DNA from: Microbacterium halimionae
GTDB lineage: Bacteria; Actinomycetota; Actinomycetes; Actinomycetales; Microbacteriaceae
Length of the DNA stretch: 64,000 bases
Assembly (NCBI RefSeq): GCF_011761265.1
Contig: NZ_JAAOZB010000002.1
Span: 496,001-560,000 of the forward strand
Direction of reading: 5' to 3'
Numbering within the stretch: position 1 is the stretch's first letter; every line of letters begins with the position of its first letter. Shown piece after piece: positions 26,938 through 34,726 of the stretch. A model generated the notes under the pieces. The model ran no database searches, was not told where the DNA came from, and saw nothing but the letters and a program-made list of their open reading frames with translations. The position numbers and the translations under genes were made by a program.

Positions 26938-26956
26938 CGGACCCCCGTCCGGTCGG

Positions 26957-26982
26957 TGTGCACGCGGTTCTCCGCGTGCACA
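26957..26982 (+). terminator. Hairpin terminator beyond the array (probable original ychF terminator)
   Basis: TGTGCACGCGG / CCGCGTGCACA, an 11-bp perfect stem with a TTCT loop, followed by TTTAT. It lies 19 bp after copy 5, where a terminator for an uninterrupted ychF would be expected. No comparable hairpin follows the real ychF stop at 22724. Confidence 0.7.
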
Positions 26983-27021
26983 TTTATGTGACACGACCAC
27001 ACCCCGAGAGGACTCGAGACC

Positions 27022-27684
27022 ATGGCCGATACCCAGATTTTCGAACCCGATGCCCGGGCTATTCCCTACGCCATTGAGGGCAATGGGGCTGCTGTCGTGC
27101 TGATTGCGGGGCAGGGGCTTAACATCGATTCGCTCGGGACGCTCGCGCACTCGGTTGCGGCCGAAGACTTCACGCTCGTGCGAATCGGCTCGCGCCGACC
27201 GTCGGATGCCGCAGTCTCGATGCGAGACATCGCACAAGACGTGATTGACGTGATGGACCACCTCAAGGTTGCAGATGCCTGGGTCGGCGGCCACGGCTTC
27301 GGCGGCTCTGTCGCACGCGAGGTCGCTGTCGACTACGCTGCTCGCGTCAATGGTCTGCTGCTCCTCGGTGTCGAATCTGCGGATCAGTCCGGTGGGCTCG
27401 ACGTTGCGCTGATTCCCGAGCACCTGCGCGATGTAGACGTTGCAGAGCTCCAGGGCGCAGCGCGCGAAGCATCTGATCTTGCGCCGCTGGCTGACGGCAT
27501 CCCCGTGCTCGTCATTCAGGCAACGGAAGACCCCATCACGCCCGCCGCGAATGGCGATGCGCTGCAGGCTGCCGCGCCCGACCGGGTGAGCGTTGTGCGT
27601 GTGGAGGGTGCTGCGCATATGTTTCCTGTGACGCATATTGGCGAGGCATCCTGGGCCATCGAGGACTACCTCGACTGGGACTAG
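27022..27684 (+). CDS. Alpha/beta-hydrolase homologue lacking the serine nucleophile
   Basis: 220 aa. The alpha/beta-hydrolase layout is clear: AVVLIAGQGLNIDSLGTLA, the elbow region ADAWVGGHGFGGSVAREVA, a late-strand acid in LVIQATEDPITPA and the histidine in VEGAAHMFP. In the nucleophile elbow (G-x-S-x-G) the central residue is glycine: G-H-G-F-G. The serine at GGS lies two residues past the elbow. It is shorter than typical hydrolases and may be non-catalytic or use another residue. ATG with GAGAGGACTCGAGACC upstream. Confidence 0.75.
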   Translation: MADTQIFEPDARAIPYAIEGNGAAVVLIAGQGLNIDSLGTLAHSVAAEDFTLVRIGSRRPSDAAVSMRDIAQDVIDVMDHLKVADAWVGGHGFGGSVAREVAVDYAARVNGLLLLGVESADQSGGLDVALIPEHLRDVDVAELQGAAREASDLAPLADGIPVLVIQATEDPITPAANGDALQAAAPDRVSVVRVEGAAHMFPVTHIGEASWAIEDYLDWD

Positions 27685-27787
27685 AAGTGCCGCCTGCGGG
27701 TTCTTGCCCTGCCGTTATCTACGACCTGAATCGTGAATTTGGTTTGCTGAGTTTTCGCAGACTAGTCTTCCGACGACAGGGGAGCAT

Positions 27788-28882
27788 ATGTCCGTCACGG
27801 TAGATACGTCGTCGATCTATTCGGCTGAGACTGCGACGGAAGAGTTAGCGTCCGACGCCAATGGCGCCATCGGTTACCTTTCGACGCACATCGATTCGTC
27901 ACAACAGTGGGTTAAAGGCGCGCTGATGGACATGCTGCTCGAGAGCCATGCCGAGTACGTGTCAGCGGTCGAGCGAGGCCTCGATGCGACTCGCACATGC
28001 CTCTCATCGGCTTCTGTTGCACTCCGAGACGTCGCGAAACGGTACGACCTGTCGGAAGAGGATGCACTCGAGCTCGTTCGTGATCTCTTCAAAGACTTAG
28101 ACGGCTCGGTAGTTTCCGAACCCATCACAGGTTCCTCGCCGCGGCTCAACACGAGCGCAGCGTTGCCGTCAGCGTCGCTTGTCGAGCCACAGTCAGTGAT
28201 GTCGGACTCTGGTTTTGCCGTGGTGTGGGCGATTTTGGCCTGGCCTGACTACCTCTCGATTTCATTTTGGGCGCGCCAGCTGATCAACGGCGCGGTGCAG
28301 CTCATCAGCCCGGGGACCTTCGGCGGGCAAGACATGTTCGACTACCTAGCCCAGCAGCTCGGCGGGGATTGGGACCGAGTGGCTCTTGCGGGGGACGCCT
28401 TCGGCAACCTCGGTGATTATTACCAAGGACTATCAAACTCAGTAAACGACGTAGGTGTCGACCTGTTCTCGGGATGGTCTGAGGGCGACGGGGCGTCAAC
28501 CGCTGGCGAATATTTTGCGGAACTCGTCTCCGCGTTCGCTTCGCAGCGCACTGTCTACGAAGACCTCGATCAGAAGTACACGAATGCTGCGTGGACTGCG
28601 TTCGGTGCCTGCAAAGCGATGATTTCAGCAATCGACGCGCTCGTTGATGCTGTGATCGCAGCGGTGATGGGCGTCGAGTCGATTGGTTCGGCAATCGCTG
28701 CAGTATTCACGGCGGGCGGTACTGCACCCGCGGCGGTCGTCACCGCTGTGATCGCGGCTGTCGAAGCATTCTCGGCCGCCTGGGGGATCATGGTCACGGC
28801 TTTTTCAGCCAGTATCGCGGTTGGCGCGGCGCTGGGCTCGGCAACTCAAGAAATTGAGTTCTTGCCACTACCAGGAGCGTGA
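27788..28882 (+). CDS. Putative secreted helical protein (WXG100/LXG-like N-terminus), unknown function
   Basis: 364 aa. The N-terminal 105 residues are all-helical (SIYSAETATEELASDANGAIGYLSTHIDSSQQWVKGALMDMLLESHAEYVSAVERGLDATRTCL...), like ESX/WXG-type substrates but without a strict WxG. The centre (about 140-250) is mixed. The last 110 residues are a run of alanine-rich hydrophobic helices (AVMGVESIGSAIAAVFTAGG..., AVIAAVEAFSAAWGIMVTAFSASIAVGAALG). There is no signal peptide. AGGGGAGC precedes the ATG. First of three tightly packed genes. No T7SS machinery lies in the window, so secretion is inference. Confidence 0.5.
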   Translation: MSVTVDTSSIYSAETATEELASDANGAIGYLSTHIDSSQQWVKGALMDMLLESHAEYVSAVERGLDATRTCLSSASVALRDVAKRYDLSEEDALELVRDLFKDLDGSVVSEPITGSSPRLNTSAALPSASLVEPQSVMSDSGFAVVWAILAWPDYLSISFWARQLINGAVQLISPGTFGGQDMFDYLAQQLGGDWDRVALAGDAFGNLGDYYQGLSNSVNDVGVDLFSGWSEGDGASTAGEYFAELVSAFASQRTVYEDLDQKYTNAAWTAFGACKAMISAIDALVDAVIAAVMGVESIGSAIAAVFTAGGTAPAAVVTAVIAAVEAFSAAWGIMVTAFSASIAVGAALGSATQEIEFLPLPGA

Positions 28883-28883
28883 T

Positions 28884-29345
28884 GTGACCGATCCCGATAT
28901 CTCCCCGATGTTGAGGCGCCTTGTCGACGACGACTATCGCAGTGAGCTGAAGTCTCGGCTGGAAGCGATCGCTGACGAGACAGAAGACGAGGCCTATGCG
29001 AGTCGATTGCGGCTTGTCGCTCGCGGAGAACGGCCGCTTCGAACATTGCTTGCTGATCCGGCCTGGAACAAGCAGTTTCAGCCGGCGGTCGAGGCACTCG
29101 ACGTCGCACCGGAGTTCTCTCAAAAGGAGCGGGAAGTGCTTGACCGTCGAGTGGCCCAGGCGCGAGACCGAGCGTTGGACGTGATCTCGAACACCGCCGA
29201 AGCGCAGCAGGATGCAGTGGAGATCGCTGACCGTGCAGAAAGGGTCCGCGAAACCATCCGCCAGGAAGAAATTTCAGGATGGACCTACGTTCACCCGGCA
29301 GCGGATGAGAGCGAAGCCGATGACGGGGGAGCCCATGAGCGTTAA
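28884..29345 (+). CDS. Small charged helical protein, operon partner
   Basis: 153 aa. Highly charged and helical throughout (LRRLVDDDYRSELKSRLEAIADETEDEAYASRLRLVARGERPLRTLLADP..., REVLDRRVAQARDRALDVISNTAEAQQDAVEIADRAERVRETIRQEEI), probably a coiled coil. The GTG lies 1 nt after the preceding stop, with AGGAGCGTGAT as the ribosome site. It overlaps the next gene by 11 bp. By position it could be a chaperone or adaptor for the upstream protein. No family recognised. Confidence 0.5.
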   Translation: MTDPDISPMLRRLVDDDYRSELKSRLEAIADETEDEAYASRLRLVARGERPLRTLLADPAWNKQFQPAVEALDVAPEFSQKEREVLDRRVAQARDRALDVISNTAEAQQDAVEIADRAERVRETIRQEEISGWTYVHPAADESEADDGGAHER

Positions 29346-29874
29346 CGCCGACGTGCGAGAAGTTCGGTATTTGCCGGCTGCGCGTACGCGCTATGCAGAG
29401 ACGCTAGCGCCGTTGGTGCGGAAACAGGCGATTCTGCTCATCATTCTCGGGTGCCTGTTTGTCTTCATGGCGGTCGTCGTTCCGGCGATAGCGTTCTCTA
29501 TGGGTGGCAGCGCTGAACCGCTCCGTGTGGTTATCGGGTTGGGCATACTCAGTCTGATCCCGATCGCCCTGCTCGTCGCCGGCATTCGACAGCTCCGCTT
29601 GAGGCCAGCGCTTCCTGAGGTCGCGTTCACGGTTTCTTCGGAGTCAGTGGTCTTTTCTCGACGTGAGAAGACCACGCTGTTGAGCCGCACCCGCCCAGAG
29701 CTGCGGTGGGATCGACGAGCAACCACGGTGCGCGTCGACACGGTGGGCCCGAAGGCTGATGAGGTCTTGATTTTCACGACGAAAATCGGCAGTGCGACGC
29801 GAACCGAGCGCCAGACCACGGACGTTTTAGACACACCGGTTGCCGAGATCCTCGCGGCTGTTCAAGCGCCGTAG
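29335..29874 (+). CDS. Two-span membrane protein, third gene of the operon
   Basis: 179 aa. Two membrane helices near the N-terminus (AILLIILGCLFVFMAVVVPAIAFSM and VVIGLGILSLIPIALLVAGI) are followed by a PH-like cytoplasmic region (EVAFTVSSESVVFSRREKTTLLSRTRPELRWDRRATTVRVDTV). The start ATG at 29335 has GGGGGAGCC upstream and lies inside the end of the previous gene. It may anchor or accompany the first two products. Confidence 0.55.
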   Translation: MSVNADVREVRYLPAARTRYAETLAPLVRKQAILLIILGCLFVFMAVVVPAIAFSMGGSAEPLRVVIGLGILSLIPIALLVAGIRQLRLRPALPEVAFTVSSESVVFSRREKTTLLSRTRPELRWDRRATTVRVDTVGPKADEVLIFTTKIGSATRTERQTTDVLDTPVAEILAAVQAP

Positions 29875-29907
29875 GTCGGGCGGCGTCTTCTGGGGTGTCG
29901 ACCAAGG

Positions 29908-29937
29908 GTAGCGCGAGGAGAAAATTCCTCGCGCTAC
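29908..29937. terminator. Hairpin ending the three-gene operon
   Basis: GTAGCGCGAGGA / TCCTCGCGCTAC, a perfect 12-bp stem with a GAAAAT loop, 33 bp after the last stop. There is no clear U-tract, but the position and strength suggest termination. Confidence 0.6.
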
Positions 29938-30018
29938 GCCTTCCGTGTTCTATAAGCTGCTGGCGGCCGCGCCGCTAAACCAGGCAGCTTGGCCCACACA
30001 CATAAGGGGCACCTCGCC

Positions 30019-31248
30019 ATGTCACGCGCATCCAGTTCTCACGCTCACAAATTCTCTGAAGACGCCGATTACGACTTCGAGATTCGCACCGTGCTCGGGC
30101 TGAGTAGCGAAGGTGCATCCGACATCGGCGAGGTGCTCGCAGCCACGGCCGGGATCAAGAAAGGCGATCACAAAGCGTGGCTCGAGGCGTGGCGCACGCT
30201 GGCGCAACGAACCCTCGATACAGCGGATGCCTCGGCCTCGGCCGGACGCCGTGTCAGCGCTGCCGAAGCCTACCTGCGAGCGTCGGTTTACTTCGGTGTA
30301 GCGGTTAATGCGATCAGCGCCACCGACGACCTCACCGCGCTTGTGCCGACTTTCGCCACCCAGCAAGCAGCATGGGATTCATTCGTAGATCATTCGGCAA
30401 CTGACATCGAACGAGTGGCGATTCCTTATGAGAGTTCAACGCTGCCGGGCTACTTCTTGCGTCCCCGAGCGAATGCGAATGGCCGAACGATCATCGCTGT
30501 GAACGGCAGCGACGGGTCCACTGCCGCGCTCTGGGCTGTGTGCGCGTCGCCTGCTCTGAAGCGCGGGTACAACGTGCTCCTCTTTGACGGGCCCGGCCAG
30601 CAGTCGCAACTTTTCGAGCACAATGTTCCGTTTCGGCCCGACTGGGAGAACGTCCTCACTCCGGTGTTTGACTTTGTCGCCGGGGTCGACGGTGTCAACG
30701 AAGACCGTATTGCGGTTTATGGCATAAGCCAAGGCGGCTATTGGGTACCACGTGCGCTCGCCTTCGAACACCGATTCGCGGCAGCGATAGCCGACCCTGG
30801 GGTCGTTGATGTCTCGACATCATGGACAGCACACATTCCCAAGAGCCTGATGAAGTTGCTTGACGAAAAGGAGGAAGCGAAGTTCGATAACCAGATGCGC
30901 ATGGGGATGAAGTTCTCGTCAGAGACCGCCAACACTTGGAGGTTTCGTGCGAGGCCCTACGGCATGTCGGGCTACGCCGAGACAGTCGAAGCTGTGCGCA
31001 CTTACAACCTTGAAGCGCACGCAGCAAAGATCACGACGCCGATATTTGTCACCGACCCCGAAGACGAACAGTTCTGGCCAGGGCAGTCAGAACGTCTCGC
31101 CGAGCTCACAAGCAGCGTGTCTACCCTGAGCCATTTCACCGCAGCAGAAGGTGCGAGCGGCCACTGTCAGCCCCTTGCCCGTGACCTCACAGCGCAGCGC
31201 ATGTTCGACTGGCTTGACGAGCACTTCGACTCGCTGGAAGCTCGGTAA
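30019..31248 (+). CDS. Alpha/beta hydrolase with N-terminal helical domain (esterase/C-C hydrolase type)
   Basis: 409 aa. Residues about 1-125 are a helical cap-like region. Residues 130 onward are the hydrolase: TIIAVNGSDGSTAALW, NVLLFDGPGQQSQLFE, the nucleophile elbow RIAVYGISQGGYWVPRAL (Ser), TPIFVTDPEDEQFWPGQ (acid) and ASGHCQPLARD (His). The layout resembles the FrsA/2,6-dihydroxypseudooxynicotine hydrolase group. The substrate is unknown. The ATG at 30019 has TAAGGGG upstream; an ATG at 29989 would add ten residues. Confidence 0.75.
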   Translation: MSRASSSHAHKFSEDADYDFEIRTVLGLSSEGASDIGEVLAATAGIKKGDHKAWLEAWRTLAQRTLDTADASASAGRRVSAAEAYLRASVYFGVAVNAISATDDLTALVPTFATQQAAWDSFVDHSATDIERVAIPYESSTLPGYFLRPRANANGRTIIAVNGSDGSTAALWAVCASPALKRGYNVLLFDGPGQQSQLFEHNVPFRPDWENVLTPVFDFVAGVDGVNEDRIAVYGISQGGYWVPRALAFEHRFAAAIADPGVVDVSTSWTAHIPKSLMKLLDEKEEAKFDNQMRMGMKFSSETANTWRFRARPYGMSGYAETVEAVRTYNLEAHAAKITTPIFVTDPEDEQFWPGQSERLAELTSSVSTLSHFTAAEGASGHCQPLARDLTAQRMFDWLDEHFDSLEAR

Positions 31249-31336
31249 CTCTGAGGCGGGTGCGCCTGGAAGATAGTCTCGATGGTGAGGAGCACGTCGG
31301 CCCGCTGGGGGAAGACGGTGAGCTCCCTGGGGATAA

Positions 31337-31702
31337 ATGTCTACTGTTTTGCCGCCGTGTCCTGCGTGTGCGAGTGAATACGCGTATGAGTCGGGTGCGA
31401 TGCTCGTTTGCCCGATGTGCGGACATGAGTGGACGCCCGAATCCGCAGACAGCACCGATTCGGCTGAAACCGAGCGCGTCGTGAAGGATGCCGTCGGCAA
31501 CGTGCTCGCGGATGGCGACACCGTGTCGATCCTGAAAGACCTGAAGGTCAAAGGTGCCGGAGGCGGCACGGTGAAGGTCGGCACAAAGGTGCGCGGCATC
31601 CGTCTCATCTCGCACGGCGTCGGAGACCATGACATCGATGCGAAGGTTCCCGGTTTCGGCCAGATGCAACTGAAATCGAGCGTGGTCAAGAAGGTTCTTT
31701 GA
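31337..31702 (+). CDS. yjdM: Zinc-ribbon PhnA-domain protein YjdM
   Basis: 121 aa. An N-terminal zinc ribbon (PPCPACASEYAYESGAMLVCPMCGHEW, four cysteines) is joined by an acidic linker to the conserved PhnA domain (VKDAVGNVLADGDTVSILKDLKVKGAGGG...VKVGTKVRGIRL...HDIDAKVPGFGQMQLKSSVVKKV). Despite the old name PhnA it is not a phosphonate hydrolase; its role is unclear. It converges with the UvrA-like gene across a 4-bp gap. Confidence 0.92.
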   Translation: MSTVLPPCPACASEYAYESGAMLVCPMCGHEWTPESADSTDSAETERVVKDAVGNVLADGDTVSILKDLKVKGAGGGTVKVGTKVRGIRLISHGVGDHDIDAKVPGFGQMQLKSSVVKKVL

Positions 31703-31706
31703 AGCC

Positions 31707-34151
31707 CTAGCGCCCCAGCCACATCGCAAGGTGCTCCGCCGTCGCGCCCTCGCCGCGCGCAACGTCCCGAGGTGTACCTGTGGTGACCACTTGGCCGCCC
31801 ACATCGCCGCCACCGGGGCCCATGTCGATCATCCAGTCGCTCGCGGTGATTGCTGACTGGTCGTGCTCGACGAGAACGACCGTGTTGCCGGCATCCACGA
31901 GCTGTTGCAGCTGGTCGAGCAGAAGCTCGACATCGGCCGGATGAAGGCCAGAAGTTGGCTCGTCAAGCAGGTAGAGCGTGTGGCCGCGGTGGGCGCGCTG
32001 CAGCTCGGTCGCGAGTTTGATGCGCTGGGCTTCGCCGCCGCTCAGTTCGGTGGCGGGCTGACCGAGGCGCAGGTATCCGAGGCCGACATCACTCAGCGTC
32101 TCAAGGCTGCGGGATGCTGCGGGCACATCGGCGAAGAACACTGCGGCATCCTTCACTGTCATACCCAAGACATCCGCAATCGACGTGTCGCGGTACGTCA
32201 CCTCGAGAGTCTCGGCGTTGTATCGGGCTCCGTGGCAGGTGTGGCACGCGGCGTACGTGCCGGGCAAGAACATGAGTTCGACCGAGACGAATCCCTCGCC
32301 CTGGCAGGTCTCGCATCGCCCTCCCGCGACGTTGAACGAGAAGCGGCCGGCGTTGTAGCCGCGAGATTTTGCTTCGTCGGTAGCCGCGAAGAGCTTTCGC
32401 ACTGTGTCGAACATGCCGGTGTAGGTCGCCAGGTTCGAGCGTGGGGTGCGGCCGATCGGGCGCTGATCCACCACGACGAGCCGATCGAAAGCTTCAGCGC
32501 CCGAGACGTTCTGCACATCGAGATCGAGCACGGCTTCATCCGGATCTTCGGGTGTCGTGCCCAATCGATCGCGAACGACGTGGGCCAGCACCTGGGTGAC
32601 GAGCGTCGACTTGCCCGAGCCTGAAACCCCGGTGACAGCCGTCATCACACCGAGTGGCACCTCGACCGATGTCTCTCGCAGATTGTGCCGTGTGATGCCA
32701 TCGAGTCGCAGCCACCCGGTGGGTGTGCGGGGCTCGTGCTCTGGCGCCGACGCAGTGGGGAAGAGATAGCGCGCAGTGACGGAGTTTGTGGCTTCACGCA
32801 TCCCGTCGACGGGACCTGAGTAGACCACGTGTCCGCCGCCTTCACCGGCTGCGGGTCCGATGTCGACAACCCAGTCGGCACGACGGATCACATCGAGGTC
32901 GTGCTCGACGACAAAGAGCGAGTTGCCCGACGCTTTGAGCCGTTCGAGTACTTCGAGCAGCGGCTTGGCGTCGGCCGGATGCAGCCCCGCAGACGGTTCG
33001 TCAAGCACATAGACCACCCCGAAGAGTCCGGACCGCAACTGGGTCGCGATGCGCAGGCGCTGCGCTTCGCCGGGCGACAGCGTGGTGGAGTTGCGGCCGA
33101 GGCTGAGGTATCCGAGGCCCAGGTCGAGCAATACATCGACGCGCGAAATGACGTCGGCAGCGATCCGTTCCGCGGCCTCGCTGTTGTCTCCAGCGGATGC
33201 CCCGGCGCCCACGCCGACGCCGCGCTTCAGTTCACCCGCGAGCTCGGCAAGCGGTACAGCGTTCATCTCGGCGATCGTGCGGTCGGAGTATGTCACCGCA
33301 CGTGCCTCGGCACGCAGGCCACTACCGCCGCACTCGGGGCACGACATACTTTGCACGAAGCGGAGAGCGCGCTCCCGCATCCGGTCGCTTTGAGACGACG
33401 AGAGCACGTGCATAACGTGCTTGCGAGCGCTCCAGAACTTGCCGTAGTAGCCGTGGTCGACACGGCCCTCTTCGGGCTTGATCAACACGGAGGGCTGCTC
33501 GTCGGTATAGAGCAGCCAGTCACGGTTTTTGCGGGGGAGCGCGCGCCAGGGCTTTTCGATGTCGATGTCGAGGCCCCGCACAATGCTGCGGAGGTTCGCG
33601 CCCTGCCACGCGCCGGGCCACGCGGCGATTGCGCCGTCGCGGATGCTGAGCGATGTATCGGGAACGAGGAGTTCTTCGGTGACGTCGTGCACAGTGCCGA
33701 GACCCTGGCAGCGCGGGCACGCGCCAGCGGCGGTGTTGGGGGAGAAGGCTTCTGCCGAAAGGTGTCCCGCGCCCTCGGGGTACGTGCCCGCGCGGGAGTA
33801 AAGCATGCGCAGCAGATTGGAGAGCGTGGTGATCGTGCCGACTGTCGAGCGCGAGCTCGGGGCCCCGCGGCGTTGCTGCAGCGCGACCGCCGGGGGAAGA
33901 CCCGTGATCTCATCGACCTCAGGTGCGCCAACCTGATTCAGGAGGCGACGAGCGTAGGGCGCGACCGACTCGAAATAGCGGCGCTGCGCCTCGGCGTACA
34001 GTGTGCCGAACGCCAGCGACGACTTGCCCGAGCCAGATACCCCAGTGAAGACGACCATGCAATCGCGGGGAACATCGATGTCGATGTTCTGCAGATTGTG
34101 CTCGCGGGCGCCGCGAACGTGCACCCAGCCATCGTGGTCGTCGGGGTTCAT
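31707..34151 (-). CDS. UvrA-like ABC ATPase (UvrA2/drug-resistance paralogue)
   Basis: 814 aa, shorter than genuine UvrA (about 950). Two ABC modules: Walker [17 protein letters not shown] and [16 protein letters not shown]; signatures [12 protein letters not shown] and [12 protein letters not shown]; Walker [15 protein letters not shown] and [13 protein letters not shown]. Zinc-type CxxC pairs occur in [24 protein letters not shown] and CHTCHGAR. The shortened first module suggests loss of the UvrB-binding insertion, as in UvrA2 and DrrC proteins linked to resistance to DNA-binding drugs. The ATG at 34151 starts at the usual family position. Confidence 0.88.
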   Translation of the reverse strand: MNPDDHDGWVHVRGAREHNLQNIDIDVPRDCMVVFTGVSGSGKSSLAFGTLYAEAQRRYFESVAPYARRLLNQVGAPEVDEITGLPPAVALQQRRGAPSSRSTVGTITTLSNLLRMLYSRAGTYPEGAGHLSAEAFSPNTAAGACPRCQGLGTVHDVTEELLVPDTSLSIRDGAIAAWPGAWQGANLRSIVRGLDIDIEKPWRALPRKNRDWLLYTDEQPSVLIKPEEGRVDHGYYGKFWSARKHVMHVLSSSQSDRMRERALRFVQSMSCPECGGSGLRAEARAVTYSDRTIAEMNAVPLAELAGELKRGVGVGAGASAGDNSEAAERIAADVISRVDVLLDLGLGYLSLGRNSTTLSPGEAQRLRIATQLRSGLFGVVYVLDEPSAGLHPADAKPLLEVLERLKASGNSLFVVEHDLDVIRRADWVVDIGPAAGEGGGHVVYSGPVDGMREATNSVTARYLFPTASAPEHEPRTPTGWLRLDGITRHNLRETSVEVPLGVMTAVTGVSGSGKSTLVTQVLAHVVRDRLGTTPEDPDEAVLDLDVQNVSGAEAFDRLVVVDQRPIGRTPRSNLATYTGMFDTVRKLFAATDEAKSRGYNAGRFSFNVAGGRCETCQGEGFVSVELMFLPGTYAACHTCHGARYNAETLEVTYRDTSIADVLGMTVKDAAVFFADVPAASRSLETLSDVGLGYLRLGQPATELSGGEAQRIKLATELQRAHRGHTLYLLDEPTSGLHPADVELLLDQLQQLVDAGNTVVLVEHDQSAITASDWMIDMGPGGGDVGGQVVTTGTPRDVARGEGATAEHLAMWLGR

Positions 34152-34281
34152 CCAGTCACCGTTCTCGTTGCTTCGGGTGCGCTCGTTTCGAACACAGCGC
34201 CCCACGATACGCGTGAATAGAAAACGGCCCCGAGGGTTGCGGAGGTGGGTAGGGTGTGCCGTCCACTCGTAAACTCTGGGC

Positions 34282-34611
34282 ATGAGCGACGATCCGCTGC
34301 GCACGCTATTTGGAGCGCTCCCGCCGCCGAAGCAGACGGCGCGGGCCCGAACGCGGCGCGACACCGCCACGGGGGCCGCGTTCATGTTGCTCGGCGTCAC
34401 GATATTTCTTGGTGGCGTGCTCATCGCGGCGATCGCGGTTATCTTGTTTTTCTACGACATCTGGATAGCGCTATTTGGCGGCTTCACCACCATCGAGAAC
34501 GTGGTCCTGACAGTGGGGCTGCAGCTACTTCTCGGAATCAGCGGAATCGTCGTCACCTGGATCGGTATCAGTCTTGGTCTCTACGGCGTCAAACGATTGC
34601 TGCGCGACTGA
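34282..34611 (+). CDS. Small two/three-span membrane protein
   Basis: 109 aa. A basic N-terminus (PPPKQTARARTRRDTATG) is followed by hydrophobic spans at about residues 31-57 (AAFMLLGVTIFLGGVLIAAIAVILFFY) and 73-103. ATG 34282 lies exactly 6 nt after TAAACT (34270-34275), supporting a leaderless transcript. No family recognised. Confidence 0.6.
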   Translation: MSDDPLRTLFGALPPPKQTARARTRRDTATGAAFMLLGVTIFLGGVLIAAIAVILFFYDIWIALFGGFTTIENVVLTVGLQLLLGISGIVVTWIGISLGLYGVKRLLRD

Positions 34612-34726
34612 ACCTCGGTTATTCGGTTATTCGGCCGTCGGGGCGAACGAACCCGACGCCCTCGACCTGCCCCCTCGAACCCATGACCAGGCGCTGGCGC
34701 CCGTGCGGCAATGCGAAGATTGAGGG

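Noticed and set aside
32829..34220. 463-codon open frame on the plus strand
   Set aside because: It is exactly antisense to the UvrA-like gene and its translation is low-complexity His/Arg/Gly-rich with no domain character; a high-GC shadow frame.
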